Source of the DNA: Bog-473 sp963809825 | Lineage (GTDB): Bacteria > Actinomycetota > Acidimicrobiia > Acidimicrobiales > RAAP-2 | Assembly (NCBI GenBank): GCA_963809825.1 | Contig: CAWELJ010000004.1 | Location: 248,001 to 312,000 of the forward strand | DNA: 64,000 nt | Reading direction: 5' to 3' | Shown here: positions 52,615 through 61,719 of the stretch, one piece after another | How positions within the stretch are numbered: the first letter of the stretch is position 1 | How the letters are laid out: each line of letters begins with the position of its first letter | Position numbers and translations under genes: made by a program | Notes under the pieces: model-generated | Databases searched by the model: none | What the model was told of the DNA's origin: nothing | Seen by the model: only the letters and a program-made list of their open reading frames with translations

Positions 52615-54165
52615 ATGCCTGAGGACGACGACGAGGCGCGGGCCAGGCGACAGCGGCGCCAGTTCTTCGTGCGGGCCTCCATCTTCGCCTCCCTGGCGGC
52701 GGTGGCCGAGGCGAGCGCCGCCCTTCCGCCGGGGCCGAGCAACCTCGCCTACTACTGGGTCAGCCTCGCCGTCTTCGGTGCGTGCGTGCTCTCCGTCCTC
52801 TTGCCCTGGCACCGCTTCCCCCGCTGGGCCATCCTCGTCCCGGTCCTCGTCTACCTCGTCTCGGTCTGCTTCCTGATCATCTCCGGCGGGACCAACCCGA
52901 CCGTGCAGAGCACTGCGGGCGGCCTGGTGGTGCTGGTGCTGCTCCCCGTCCTGGCCGTCTCGCTCTACTACCCGGGCTGGTACGCGGTGGTCGTCATCGC
53001 GGCGTCCATGGTGACCCTGACGGTGGTGGGCGTCGCGGTGCACAGCAGCGAAGCGAACAACTTCCGTCGCCTGATCCTGTGGACGGCGGTGTCCGTCGTG
53101 GTGTCGGTGACCATCCACCGGCTGCGTGGCACCCTCGAGGGCCAGGTCCGCGACTCGGCGGAGCTCGCCCGCCTGGGCCGTCTGATGAACGGCGCCACCC
53201 AGTCGCTGACTTCACTGCGCGACCCGAAGGAGGTCATCACCGAGGGCACGCTGGTGATGGCCGAGCTGGCCGGGCCCGGCTTCGACCGCGTGTCCTACCT
53301 GCGGGTGCGCGACGACGTGGTCGTGCAGGAGGCGCTGGCCGACGAGCAGCGTTCCGCACCCGCCTCCCGCCTGCTGAAGGACGACCCGTACGTGAGCGAG
53401 GTCCTGGCGACGAAGAAGCCCTTGGTCGCGAAGCTCGACCGCGCCGCCATGGGGCCGACGCTGCGAGCGATCGTCGACGAGGTCGGCCTCACGCACGCGG
53501 TCTTCGTGCCGATCGCCCCGACGGGCCAACTCCACGGCATCATCGCCATCGAGAGCCGGGGACTGCCCTTCCCCGACGAGGTGGTGGCCCGCTGTCGCGC
53601 GCTGGGCAACGTCGTCGAGCTGGCCCTGGCCAACGCGCTGGCCCACCACGCGCTCGAGATCCAGGCCAACTCCGATCCGCTGACCGGGGTGGCCAACCGA
53701 CGGGGCCTCGCCCTCTTCCTCGAAGGGGACCGGAGCCTCGAGGCGATGGGCATCCTCGTGATGGACATCGACAACCTGAAGGCCATCAACGACGCCCAGG
53801 GGCACGACGTGGGCGACAAGATCCTCGTCGGCGTGGCCCGCGCCGTCTCGGGCGTCCTGCGCGGAGGCGACCTGCTGGCGCGCACCGGCGGGGACGAGTT
53901 CGTGGCCGTCGTCGCGGGTGCCGACGACGCGGACGCCCGCCGGGTGGTCGGGCGCATCGAGGACGCCGTGGCCCGAATCAACGCCCAGGGGGTGCGGGCC
54001 AGCGTCAGCATCGGCCACGCCTGCTGCGGGAAGAACGGCGACGTCGACCGCACCCGGCGGCTGGCGGACGAGGCGATGTACGAGGCCAAGCGCGTCAACC
54101 GGCGCCGGCACGGTCGGCACCCCCAACCTCCCGGCGAGCGCGACCTGGTGATCCGGGGCAACTGA
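52615..54165 (+). CDS. Membrane diguanylate cyclase (multi-TM, GAF, GGDEF)
   Basis: Makes c-di-GMP. The 516-residue protein has about six N-terminal transmembrane helices (20-165), a GAF-like domain (about 185-335), and a GGDEF domain with the intact active site GGDEF (425-429). An RxxD inhibitory site (RGGD, 416-419) sits the expected five residues before it, so product inhibition is likely. Start ATG with GGAGG six bases upstream; the frame back to 52405 is rejected. Confidence 0.92.
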   Translation: MPEDDDEARARRQRRQFFVRASIFASLAAVAEASAALPPGPSNLAYYWVSLAVFGACVLSVLLPWHRFPRWAILVPVLVYLVSVCFLIISGGTNPTVQSTAGGLVVLVLLPVLAVSLYYPGWYAVVVIAASMVTLTVVGVAVHSSEANNFRRLILWTAVSVVVSVTIHRLRGTLEGQVRDSAELARLGRLMNGATQSLTSLRDPKEVITEGTLVMAELAGPGFDRVSYLRVRDDVVVQEALADEQRSAPASRLLKDDPYVSEVLATKKPLVAKLDRAAMGPTLRAIVDEVGLTHAVFVPIAPTGQLHGIIAIESRGLPFPDEVVARCRALGNVVELALANALAHHALEIQANSDPLTGVANRRGLALFLEGDRSLEAMGILVMDIDNLKAINDAQGHDVGDKILVGVARAVSGVLRGGDLLARTGGDEFVAVVAGADDADARRVVGRIEDAVARINAQGVRASVSIGHACCGKNGDVDRTRRLADEAMYEAKRVNRRRHGRHPQPPGERDLVIRGN

Positions 54166-54399
54166 CCACTACCGGCACCGCCCGGCCCGGCCCGGGTTGC
54201 GGTTGCGTTGCATGTGACGCCGGGCGCGCCGCACGAGCGCTGAGCTGGGAACACCGCGGCGGCGTCGCAGCGCCGCGGGCGCCGCCGGCCTTGGCCGCCC
54301 GGGGTCCCGGTGCCACAATGGATGACGGGGAGTCGTGGGCCGTCCGCCCGCGTCCCGGGGTGCCGTCGGGACGGATGGCGCCGGAGAGCAGAGGGGGAG

Positions 54400-55677
54400 A
54401 TGCACAGGGTCTCAGCGTGGCTCGACGCGAGGTCGGCGCCCGTCGTGGCGACCGTGTTCTATGCGATCGCCGGGCTGGGCTACGCGCTGATCTGGGCAAC
54501 GCTGGCGCACCGCGGGTGGCACTCCTACAGCGACCTGTGGAACAGCGCGGGGCTCTCCCTCGCCTTGGGGCACGGCCACTGGTCCGCGGTCTACGCCCCG
54601 ACGTCGCAGCTCGACGCGGCACCGGGCTTCGAGGTCCTGCTGGCACCCGTGATGGTGGCCGGCCACGCGCTGGGCCTCGCCACCACCAGCGCGGAGGGCA
54701 CCAGCTACAAGGCGTTCGGCCTCATCCTGGCACCGGTCGCCACCGCCATGGCGGCCAGCGTGCTGTTCGCCCTCGACGCGGTGGCCCGGCGCTGGGGCTA
54801 CTCCGACGCTCGCCGCTTCGCCCTCTCGCTGGTGGCGGGGATCGGTGTCGTCAGCGCAGCGGTCTTCTGGGGCCACCCCGAGGACTGCATCGCCCTGGCC
54901 CTGGTGCTGTGGGGGGCGCTGGCGGTCGAACGCGCCGGGGTCGGCGGTCTGCACCGAGCGGCGTGGTTGCTCGGCCTTGCCATCGCCTGCCAGCCCCTGG
55001 CCCTGCTGGCGGTCGCGCCCGTCGTGGCGCGCTTCGGGTGGCGTGAGTGGCGCGGCGCGGCCTGGAGGCTCGCGCTCCCGACGGTCGTCGTCATCCTCCC
55101 CGAGCTGATCGCGGCCCGGGCGCGGACGCTGCACGCGGTGGTCGACCAGCCCTATTTCCCCCCGGGTGAGTCGAGCACGCCGTTCGGTCACTTCGCTCGG
55201 TCCCTCGGCCACGGCATGTACAGCGGCGGGACCCTCCGGCTGGTGGCCACCCTGGCCGCCGTGGCGTTGGGCTACGTCATGTGCCGGCGTCGCCACGATC
55301 TTCCGACCGTGCTGTTCGTGATGGCGCTGGCCTTCTCGCTGCGCGTCGTCCTCGAGAGCGAACTGCTCGGTTTCTACTTCTACCCGGTCATCGCGCTGTG
55401 CCTGCTGCTGACGTTGCGGGCCCGGAGCTGGTCACCGTTCGCGGCGTGCGCGCTGGTCTCGGTCCTCTGCGTCGCCCTGGGGAACCGGCGCGCCCACGAC
55501 GTCGTCCTGTGGTGGCCGGCCATCATGGCCACGACGGTCGCCATGATCGGTCTGGCCCACCGTGCCTGGCGGCAGGGCCACCCGGCGGCGCCCGGTGGCA
55601 CGCAGCAGCGAGCGACGGTGGGCGCTGCTCAGACGTCGACCGTGACCCGGAGAAAGGTGGCCGGGATCGACGTGTGA
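54400..55677 (+). CDS. Multi-spanning membrane protein, possibly GT-C/GT87-like glycosyltransferase
   Basis: A 425-residue protein with about 10-11 hydrophobic helices. After the first helix lies a loop with HSYSDLWNSAGLSLALGHG and YAPTSQLDAAPGFEVLLAP, and later WGHPEDCIALAL. Such layouts occur in polyprenyl-phosphate-dependent mannosyltransferases (GT-C, GT87), but no Asp-rich catalytic motif is certain. GAGGGGG before ATG 54400. The 3' end overlaps the convergent methyltransferase by 49 nt. Confidence 0.6.
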   Translation: MHRVSAWLDARSAPVVATVFYAIAGLGYALIWATLAHRGWHSYSDLWNSAGLSLALGHGHWSAVYAPTSQLDAAPGFEVLLAPVMVAGHALGLATTSAEGTSYKAFGLILAPVATAMAASVLFALDAVARRWGYSDARRFALSLVAGIGVVSAAVFWGHPEDCIALALVLWGALAVERAGVGGLHRAAWLLGLAIACQPLALLAVAPVVARFGWREWRGAAWRLALPTVVVILPELIAARARTLHAVVDQPYFPPGESSTPFGHFARSLGHGMYSGGTLRLVATLAAVALGYVMCRRRHDLPTVLFVMALAFSLRVVLESELLGFYFYPVIALCLLLTLRARSWSPFAACALVSVLCVALGNRRAHDVVLWWPAIMATTVAMIGLAHRAWRQGHPAAPGGTQQRATVGAAQTSTVTRRKVAGIDV

Positions 55678-56441
55678 CCCGCATCGGGGCTCGCGTTCTG
55701 GGCGTTGAAGAGCGTGTCGAGCTCGGCCTCCAGCTCGGACTCCCGGCCCGCGGCCGACGCCGCCTCGAAGGCGTTCATCGTCGGCCCGTAGTAGGTCCTG
55801 AACTCGGTGAGCAGGTCCGACGGCGAGCCGTCGTAGTCGAAGGTGTACGTGTCGTGCGCGCAGGAGATGCGTGCGGCCTCGACACCGGCGCCTTCGAAAC
55901 GCTCGACCACGTGCTCCTCGACGCCCCAGGTCATCGGGCTGACGAACCCTTCGGGGGGCGGGGGCGAGAAGGTCGAGCAGATCTTGAGGATCTGGGCCAC
56001 CAGGGTCGGGTCACCAGGGATCCAGTTGCCCATCACGATGCGCCCTCCGGGCCGCGTCACCCGGACCGCCTCCTTGGCCACGTCGTGTGGCTTCGGCGCG
56101 AACATGGCCCCGAAGACGGAGAGGACGAGATCGAAGCGGTCGTCCTCGAGGTGCGACAGGTCGGTGGCGTCGCCCTGTTGGAACGAGCAGTTGCGCAGGC
56201 CGAGCTCTGCTGCCCGGGCGTTCCCCGCCGCGACGAGATTGGCCGCGATGTCGACCCCGAGCACGTTGGCGCCGAGCGTGGCGGCCGGAATGGCCGTCGT
56301 CCCGTCGCCGCAGCCGAGGTCCAGGACCTCGAGGCCGTTGGAGATCGACAGCTCCTTCACCAGCGCCTCGCCACTGTCGCGCATGCTGGCCGCGATGCGG
56401 GTGAAGTCTCCCTTTTCCCACAGTGCCCTGTTCGGATTCAT
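55629..56441 (-). CDS. Class I SAM-dependent methyltransferase
   Basis: A 270-residue methyltransferase: LEVLDLGCGDGTTAIPAA (motif I), GVDIAANLV, GDATDLSHLEDDRFDLVLSVFGAMF (motifs II/III) and RPGGRIVMGNW. Resembles ubiquinone/arsenite-type small-molecule methyltransferases. ATG 56441 with AGGGGAGGG upstream; a start at 56483 is possible. It is divergent from an HxlR-type regulator that probably controls it. Confidence 0.85.
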   Translation of the reverse strand: MNPNRALWEKGDFTRIAASMRDSGEALVKELSISNGLEVLDLGCGDGTTAIPAATLGANVLGVDIAANLVAAGNARAAELGLRNCSFQQGDATDLSHLEDDRFDLVLSVFGAMFAPKPHDVAKEAVRVTRPGGRIVMGNWIPGDPTLVAQILKICSTFSPPPPEGFVSPMTWGVEEHVVERFEGAGVEAARISCAHDTYTFDYDGSPSDLLTEFRTYYGPTMNAFEAASAAGRESELEAELDTLFNAQNASPDAGHTSIPATFLRVTVDV

Positions 56442-56550
56442 GATGCTCGTTCCCTCCCCTTGCCGGTTTCCCACCATGATCACGGACCGACGTCGCGGCT
56501 CCTAGTACAAAGAATGAAGCGGGAGAGCAGCAGGGATAGCCTGTGGCGCG

Positions 56551-57240
56551 ATGAGCGGCTACGGCCAATTCTGCCCCGTGTCCAAGGCGGCCGAGGTGCT
56601 GTGCCAGCGCTGGACGCCGCTCATCCTGCGCGAGCTCCTCGTGGGCAGCACGCGATTCAACGAGATCCGCCGTGGCGTCCCGACCTGCTCACCCGCCCTC
56701 CTGTCCAAGCGCTTGAAGGAGCTCGAGGCGGCCGGCGTCGTCGAGCGAACGTCCGCCGACTCGGGTCCGTGTTACACGCTGACCGAGGCGGGACGCGAGT
56801 TGTTCCCGCTCATCCAGGGGTTGGGCGAGTGGGGACAGCGCTGGGTGCGTAGCGACTACGGGCCCGACGACCTCGACCCCGGTCTGTTGCTCTGGGACGT
56901 CAGGCGTTTCCTGTCCGCCGGGGCCTTCGGCGACCGGCGCGTCGTCATCTCGCTGACCTTCCCGTCGATGCCGCCCGCGCAGCGCTACTACTGGGTCGTC
57001 GTCGACCGCGATGACGTCGATGTCTGCCTCACGGATCCCGGCTTCGAGGTCGACGTGGGGGTCGACGCCGACCTGCGCGCGCTGACAGAGGTGTGGATGG
57101 GCGACGCGCGCTTCACCGACGCCCTGGCTGACGGCCGCATCACCCTTCACGGCCCCCGCGACCTGACACGCCAGATCCCTGATTGGTTCGGTCAGCACCC
57201 GATCCTGGCCGGCGTCGCCCGGGGCCGGGCGAGCGGCTAG
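56551..57240 (+). CDS. HxlR-type winged-helix regulator with a C-terminal extension
   Basis: A 229-residue protein. Residues 1-105 are HxlR-like: FCPVSKAAEVLCQRWTPLILRELLVGSTRFNEIRRG (the CxxxxxxxxxxxxxWxxLILR start) and SPALLSKRLKELEAAGVV. The rest is an SCP2-like extension of about 120 residues common in actinobacterial relatives, possibly sensing a hydrophobic ligand. It is divergent from the methyltransferase (109-bp spacer) and is the likely repressor or activator of that gene. Confidence 0.85.
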   Translation: MSGYGQFCPVSKAAEVLCQRWTPLILRELLVGSTRFNEIRRGVPTCSPALLSKRLKELEAAGVVERTSADSGPCYTLTEAGRELFPLIQGLGEWGQRWVRSDYGPDDLDPGLLLWDVRRFLSAGAFGDRRVVISLTFPSMPPAQRYYWVVVDRDDVDVCLTDPGFEVDVGVDADLRALTEVWMGDARFTDALADGRITLHGPRDLTRQIPDWFGQHPILAGVARGRASG

Positions 57241-57256
57241 CGCCGGCGCGATCGGC

Positions 57257-58513
57257 TCATCCCTGCACCGTGGTCGTGCCCGGAATGTCGGTGCCGCACC
57301 AGGGCTGGCTCGAGGAGGCCACGAAGCCGTTCTTCTCGGCGATCATGTACCACCCGCACGACTTGGCCAGATCGTGGCCGAAGTTGGTCGTGAAGTTGGT
57401 CGTGACGGGCAGGATCCCGTTGCCGTTGTAGCTCTTGATGCCGCGCAGGGCATGGATGATGCCGGCCTGCGTCGGGTTCTTCCCGGCCAGCTGCATGCCC
57501 TTGATCATGAGGTCGGCGCCGAGCCACGACTCGTACTGGCTGAACGAGGGGAAGTCGGAGCTCGAGAAGTGCGCGTACTTCATGAGGGCCGACTTCATCT
57601 GCTGGGTGCCCGCGTTCGGGAGCTGGAACGGACGGAAGGTGGTGTCGAAGTAGCCACCCTGCACCGCGTGCCAGGCCGGCGAGCCGATGATGCTCGGCTC
57701 GTATCCGGTCGGGAAGACCACCACCTTGGGCTTGACGCCCGCCGCGTGGAGCGCTGTCGCCAGCGCGACGTTCGAGTTGTCGTCGAGCCCGGCGTAGAAG
57801 GCGTTGCATCCCTTCTGCTTGGCCAGCAGCGCCGCCGCCGTGAACTCGACGCCACCGAAGGGGACCGAGGTGTCGAGGATGCCCGCCTTGCCGCCTGCGT
57901 GCACGAAGGAGTCCACCGTGCCCACCGCCGACCGGGTCGAGGAGGGCGAGATGCTGTAGCCGTACGAGCAGACCACGGTCCCACCATGGGCCTTCATGAA
58001 CGCTCCGATGTTCGTGTTGACCGGGTACTTCGGGTCCACGCTGCCGACGTCGGCCGCGAACATGTTCGTGAAGGGCTGCGTCCCCCATTCGGGGCCGTCG
58101 AAGAACCCGCCGGTGACGGGCACGCCCTGCTGGTTCGGGACCTTGTCGGCCAGGAAGAACAGCGGGCTCGTCGACACGATGCCGAGCGCTCCCTTGGAGA
58201 GGGCGTCCTGGACGGCGGTGGACACACCCGACGGGCTGGTCTGGTCGTCGATGACGATCCCATTGAGCTTGTGGCCGTTCACGCCCCCCTGCGCGTCCTG
58301 CAGTGCGATGCGGGCATTGAACCCGGCCGCGGCCTGGCTGAACTCCGAGGCCCCCTGCCCGGTCAGCGAGCTGATCATGGCGATGGTGATGGGTGAGCCC
58401 GTCGTTGCCGCGCCGGCCGCGCCACCGAGCGCGCCGGTCACGCCGGCCGCGGGCGCCGTCACGAGGACGGCGACCCCCAACCTGCTCAGGTGCTTCCCCC
58501 AACCTCGACGCAT
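57257..58513 (-). CDS. Orphan ABC-transporter substrate-binding protein (branched-chain amino acid type)
   Basis: A 418-residue secreted type I periplasmic-binding-protein (Peripla_BP_6/Livk-like): signal peptide 1-37, then ITIAMISSLTGQGASEFSQAAAGFNARIALQDAQGGVNGHKL, IGxxSP-like IVSTSPLFFLADKV, and VVVFPTGYEPS. No permease or ATPase genes lie nearby. There is no lipobox Cys at the cleavage site, so it is either secreted free or anchored otherwise. Substrate unknown. Confidence 0.85.
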   Translation of the reverse strand: MRRGWGKHLSRLGVAVLVTAPAAGVTGALGGAAGAATTGSPITIAMISSLTGQGASEFSQAAAGFNARIALQDAQGGVNGHKLNGIVIDDQTSPSGVSTAVQDALSKGALGIVSTSPLFFLADKVPNQQGVPVTGGFFDGPEWGTQPFTNMFAADVGSVDPKYPVNTNIGAFMKAHGGTVVCSYGYSISPSSTRSAVGTVDSFVHAGGKAGILDTSVPFGGVEFTAAALLAKQKGCNAFYAGLDDNSNVALATALHAAGVKPKVVVFPTGYEPSIIGSPAWHAVQGGYFDTTFRPFQLPNAGTQQMKSALMKYAHFSSSDFPSFSQYESWLGADLMIKGMQLAGKNPTQAGIIHALRGIKSYNGNGILPVTTNFTTNFGHDLAKSCGWYMIAEKNGFVASSSQPWCGTDIPGTTTVQG

Positions 58514-58703
58514 CTCCCACCCCTTTTGCTCGGGAATTCCGGCCGGACCACCGGCCGGGTCCTCTCACGCTTGCACACCCGGGACGCAGACGGCTGTCGG
58601 CCCGCCCCGGCGAATGCGTGCGCCGCATGTTGGCAGAGGCCGCCAGCGGTCGCCAGCGGGCGTCCCGCCGGCCGCTGGGGCTCCGTCGGGCCGGATCGAC
58701 TCC

Positions 58704-60101
58704 CTAGGCGCCGGGCTGGGCCGGCGCCGGCGTGACGAGCCCGCCGGTGGGCGTTTCGCCCTGTTGGGGCGAATGCTCCGGCTCTTCCGGCTTGGGCTGC
58801 GTGGGCAGGGCGAGGACGACGAGGTAGGCGACCACCACGGCCACGATGATCAGCGGGGTCGCGGCCAGGCCGGCCTGGGACACGACCAGGACGATGATGA
58901 TGGAGGCGAGCGGGAGCCTGAGCATCGACACCGTCGCCGCCCCCATCAGGGCCGCGACGGCGGGGGTCTCGGAGAACCCCGGCAGGTGCCCGCACAGCAG
59001 GCCGGCGACGATGCCGAGGAACATGGCCGGGAAGGTGGGCCCGCCGCGCCCCGCGCCCAACGAGATGCTGTAGGCCGCACCTTTGAAGAGGATGAGGAAG
59101 GCGAACGCAGAGAGCGAGAACGTTCCGGCCTGCTGGACCAGTGGACCCATGGCCTCCTGTCCGGAAAAGAGCACGAGGTTGTCCGGTTTCCCCGTCACGT
59201 GCGCGAAGGCGATGGCCAGTCCGCCCACGGCGAGCGCGACCACGGGGACGACCACGAAAGGCCGTGCCGCCGTCGCCGCGCTCACCATTCGCCCGATCCG
59301 CACGATCACGAAGACGGCGACCCCCACGGCGGCGGCCAGCACGATCGTCCAGCCGAATGCCGCCAGCGTGGGCGAGTGGTACTTGGGGAGCGCGAGGGGG
59401 GCGATGGCGTAGGCACTCGAGCTGAGACCCGTGACCGATCCCATGCCGATGAACACCAGCGAGCCGATCCCCGCCGCCAGCAGTCCCGGCAGGAGGACGA
59501 TGGGAAGGGTGGCCCCCCCGAGTCCAGCGGCCTCGATGATGATCACCGCCCCGACGATCGGGGAACCGAACAGTGAGGAGATGGCCGCGAAGCTCGCGGC
59601 CGCGGCCACCAGCGCCAGGACCTGATCAGGAGCCTCCCTCCGGGAGAGCTTGACCGCGAGGATGCCCAGACCCGCCCCGAGCGCGATGAGCGGGGCCTCG
59701 GGGCCGAGCACGATGCCCAGGCCGATGGTGGCGATGGAGGCGAGGAGCACGCCCGGCAGTTCGACGGGCTGGGTCGGCGGTCCCGCCTTGAGCCCTTCGG
59801 CGGGCTTGTGACCGCCGCCGCCCGGGAGCCGCGCGATGGTGAAGGCGATCGGCACGGCCGAGACGGCCAGCACCGGGAGCGGCCACCAGGTGGGGACCGG
59901 CGTCAGGCTCAACGCGCTCGGCAGGTCCTTGTAGACCCACACCTGCAGGTAGTGGATGAGCTCGAGATAGCCCCACGAGGCCAAGGAGACCAGGACGCCG
60001 ATGACGGCGGCGAGGACGAGCAGCACGCGGTAGTTCTTGGTCCGCAGGAGCGCGGTGGCATCGGGCGGCGGCGCTGAACCGGTGGCGGCGGCGTCGGTCA
60101 T
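58704..60101 (-). CDS. ClC-family chloride channel/transporter
   Basis: A 465-residue membrane protein with about ten helices. Ion-pathway motifs are LGPEAPLIALGAG (family GREGP variant), SSLFGSPIVGAV and LGAGRGGPTFPAMFLG (GxFxP type). Start at ATG 60101 (MTDAAATG); the open frame continues to 60374 through the tRNA-like fragment and is not conserved. Likely a Cl-/H+ antiporter or F- exporter; the gating Glu of GREGP is present as Glu in GPEAP. Confidence 0.85.
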   Translation of the reverse strand: MTDAAATGSAPPPDATALLRTKNYRVLLVLAAVIGVLVSLASWGYLELIHYLQVWVYKDLPSALSLTPVPTWWPLPVLAVSAVPIAFTIARLPGGGGHKPAEGLKAGPPTQPVELPGVLLASIATIGLGIVLGPEAPLIALGAGLGILAVKLSRREAPDQVLALVAAAASFAAISSLFGSPIVGAVIIIEAAGLGGATLPIVLLPGLLAAGIGSLVFIGMGSVTGLSSSAYAIAPLALPKYHSPTLAAFGWTIVLAAAVGVAVFVIVRIGRMVSAATAARPFVVVPVVALAVGGLAIAFAHVTGKPDNLVLFSGQEAMGPLVQQAGTFSLSAFAFLILFKGAAYSISLGAGRGGPTFPAMFLGIVAGLLCGHLPGFSETPAVAALMGAATVSMLRLPLASIIIVLVVSQAGLAATPLIIVAVVVAYLVVLALPTQPKPEEPEHSPQQGETPTGGLVTPAPAQPGA

Positions 60102-60292
60102 CGGTGTGTCTCCGCGCCCACTGTGCCCTCCGATCGCGCTGGACGGACACGTTCCCACACCGGGCACCTGACCGCTGCGTTTACGGTAGGCGCAACCGCA
60201 GCGTGCGTGCCGGGTCCTCTCACCGGACCGGGGTCGAGGTCCGGCCGGAACGCGCTGGCATGGCACGGTGGCCCGAGCGCGCATCGTGGGAG

Positions 60293-60342
60293 TCGGGCTG
60301 CCCGGATTTGAACCGGGGACCTCTGCGTCCCGAACAGAAAGC
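60293..60342 (-). other. 3'-half tRNA-Pro-like fragment (possible attachment site)
   Basis: The reverse complement carries an anticodon-like stem-loop TCTGT-TCGGGAC-GCAGA (GGG in the anticodon position, but C instead of T at position 33), a T-arm CCCGG-TTCAAAT-CCGGG and an acceptor end CAGCCCGA. The matching 5' half of the acceptor and a D-arm are missing. Partial tRNA 3' halves are typical products of tRNA-targeting integration. No integrase is seen within the window. Confidence 0.55.
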
Positions 60343-60530
60343 GAGGCCAAGAGCACGGAGCTTTGTGTGGGCATGGGTAACTGAAATGACCAGCCTGAAG
60401 GCCAAATTCAGGTGAGACCATAAATCCATTCGTCGCCGCCATGAACCGCCAGATGCAAATCGTTCGCGCCAAAATCGCGCCAAAGCGGAGATTGCTTCGT
60501 ACAGTCCGTCTGCTGAGTCAGGAGGCGGGT

Positions 60531-60591
60531 CAAGGGGCGCCGGAGGCGAGCGAGGACACGGAGCGGAGCGGAGTCCCGCAGCGCCCCCTTG
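60531..60591. repeat. Imperfect GC-rich inverted repeat
   Basis: CAAGGGGCGC (60531-60540) and GCGCCCCCTTG (60581-60591) pair with one bulge across a 40-nt purine-rich loop. Strong as a hairpin, but without a T-run; role unknown. Could be an element end or a terminator-like structure. Confidence 0.4.
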
Positions 60592-60934
60592 AGGCGTCGG
60601 GATACCAGGTTCAAGATGGGTCAGGCCGGCCGCCAGAGCCGGCCTCGATGGCCTGAGAACGCCCCAGAGACGCCCTTTGGGTCATTCTGAGTCCATTGTC
60701 GGAAACAGCCAGTTCAGAAGGGGATAGTCAGTTCCTCGGCGGTACACGCTGATATGCGCTGTGTATCATTGAGTGTTGGAGGAGACAGCTCCAAATGGCC
60801 GTTGCGCGGCGCCGATGTCCCACCCGCCCATGACCCATGCTTCCCTCTACGTGGCGGCCCGGCCGATCTGTGAGAACGAGAGAATGGTCCGGAACGAGCG
60901 CAAGGGCACTTTGACTATCGGAAGGTTCGACCGG

Positions 60935-61447
60935 TCACGCTTTGCCCGGCTTTCCGCTGCAGTTCCACGACACGGTGTAGGGAACCCCGCTGCTAGTCCC
61001 GTCGCTTGTCCCGGTGATTGTCCCGGCAGAGCCGAACTTGGGGTTTGCGGTTGCGGCGCCGTCGTCTATATAGACCTTGCCCTGGTTTGCAGTGACCGTG
61101 GCGCTACCCATGGTGTTTCCCGTGAAGGCGATCGACATGCCGACCAAGCCGAGATTTCGCTTTACGTCGACATTCTTGCCGAGAGTGAGCGTTCCGCCCT
61201 TCTGCCCGCCGCTCTCAATGCTGAGGCAGGTACCGGATTTGAAGGAGTACGTCTTCCCCTCGAAATGAAGTTTGGCAGAAGCCGGCCCGCAGGAGATTTG
61301 GACAGGCTGCCCTTTGACCTCCGTATACTTCGTGTTGCATCCCCCGGCGGCACTGGCTGCAGGAACTGCAATGGCTGTCGCGAGCGGGGCGGTCATGGCG
61401 ACGCCAAAGCCGACAGCGGCAAGCAATCGTTGATTCGAAAAACGCAC
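60935..61447 (-). CDS. Small secreted protein with four conserved-looking cysteines
   Basis: A 170-residue protein with a signal peptide (LLAAVGFGVAMTAPLATAIA..ASA) and a mature part of beta-rich Gly/Thr/Ser sequence (SIAFTGNTMGSATVTANQG). The mature part has four Cys that could form two disulfides (AGGCNTKY, ISCGPAS, SGTCLS, SWNCSG). It weakly recalls LpqH-like antigens, but there is no proper lipobox. GTG start at 61447 chosen for the Arg-rich signal start; the frame runs to 61480. Unknown role, likely outside the cell. Confidence 0.6.
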   Translation of the reverse strand: MRFSNQRLLAAVGFGVAMTAPLATAIAVPAASAAGGCNTKYTEVKGQPVQISCGPASAKLHFEGKTYSFKSGTCLSIESGGQKGGTLTLGKNVDVKRNLGLVGMSIAFTGNTMGSATVTANQGKVYIDDGAATANPKFGSAGTITGTSDGTSSGVPYTVSWNCSGKPGKA

Positions 61448-61719
61448 CGGACACCATCTCTCTCGGGGTGGAAACAACAAAAAGACGGTACGCCTGCAGG
61501 TCAGCTCAAGATATGAGGGATTTCCCTATTTCTTGATCCGCTTCGATAGACGGAGCGCTCGATCCGAACGAGGTGGAAGTGTCGCTGCGCCGCCAACGTC
61601 GTCGGCTTGGCACCTGCGTCACGGAGCGATCGGGACCCTACCCGGCGGTCGTTGGGTTAGGAATTAGGGGTTTCCCTGATGCGGCGGGCCTGTAGCCGGT
61701 CGAAGACTAGAAAGCCACC

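Larger units (their letters stand above)
60102..60934. other. Gene-poor boundary region with tRNA-like fragment and inverted repeats
   Basis: An 833-base stretch without a convincing gene. It holds the tRNA-Pro-like fragment (60293-60342), a long inverted repeat (60531-60591), and a short hairpin TTGGAG/CTCCAA (60776-60794). Base composition falls after 60400 and short frames lack coding bias. This may mark the edge of horizontally acquired DNA. Confidence 0.5.

Noticed and set aside
60773..61516. 247-codon plus-strand frame
   Set aside because: Antisense to the small secreted protein; lacks signal peptide, domain or codon bias.
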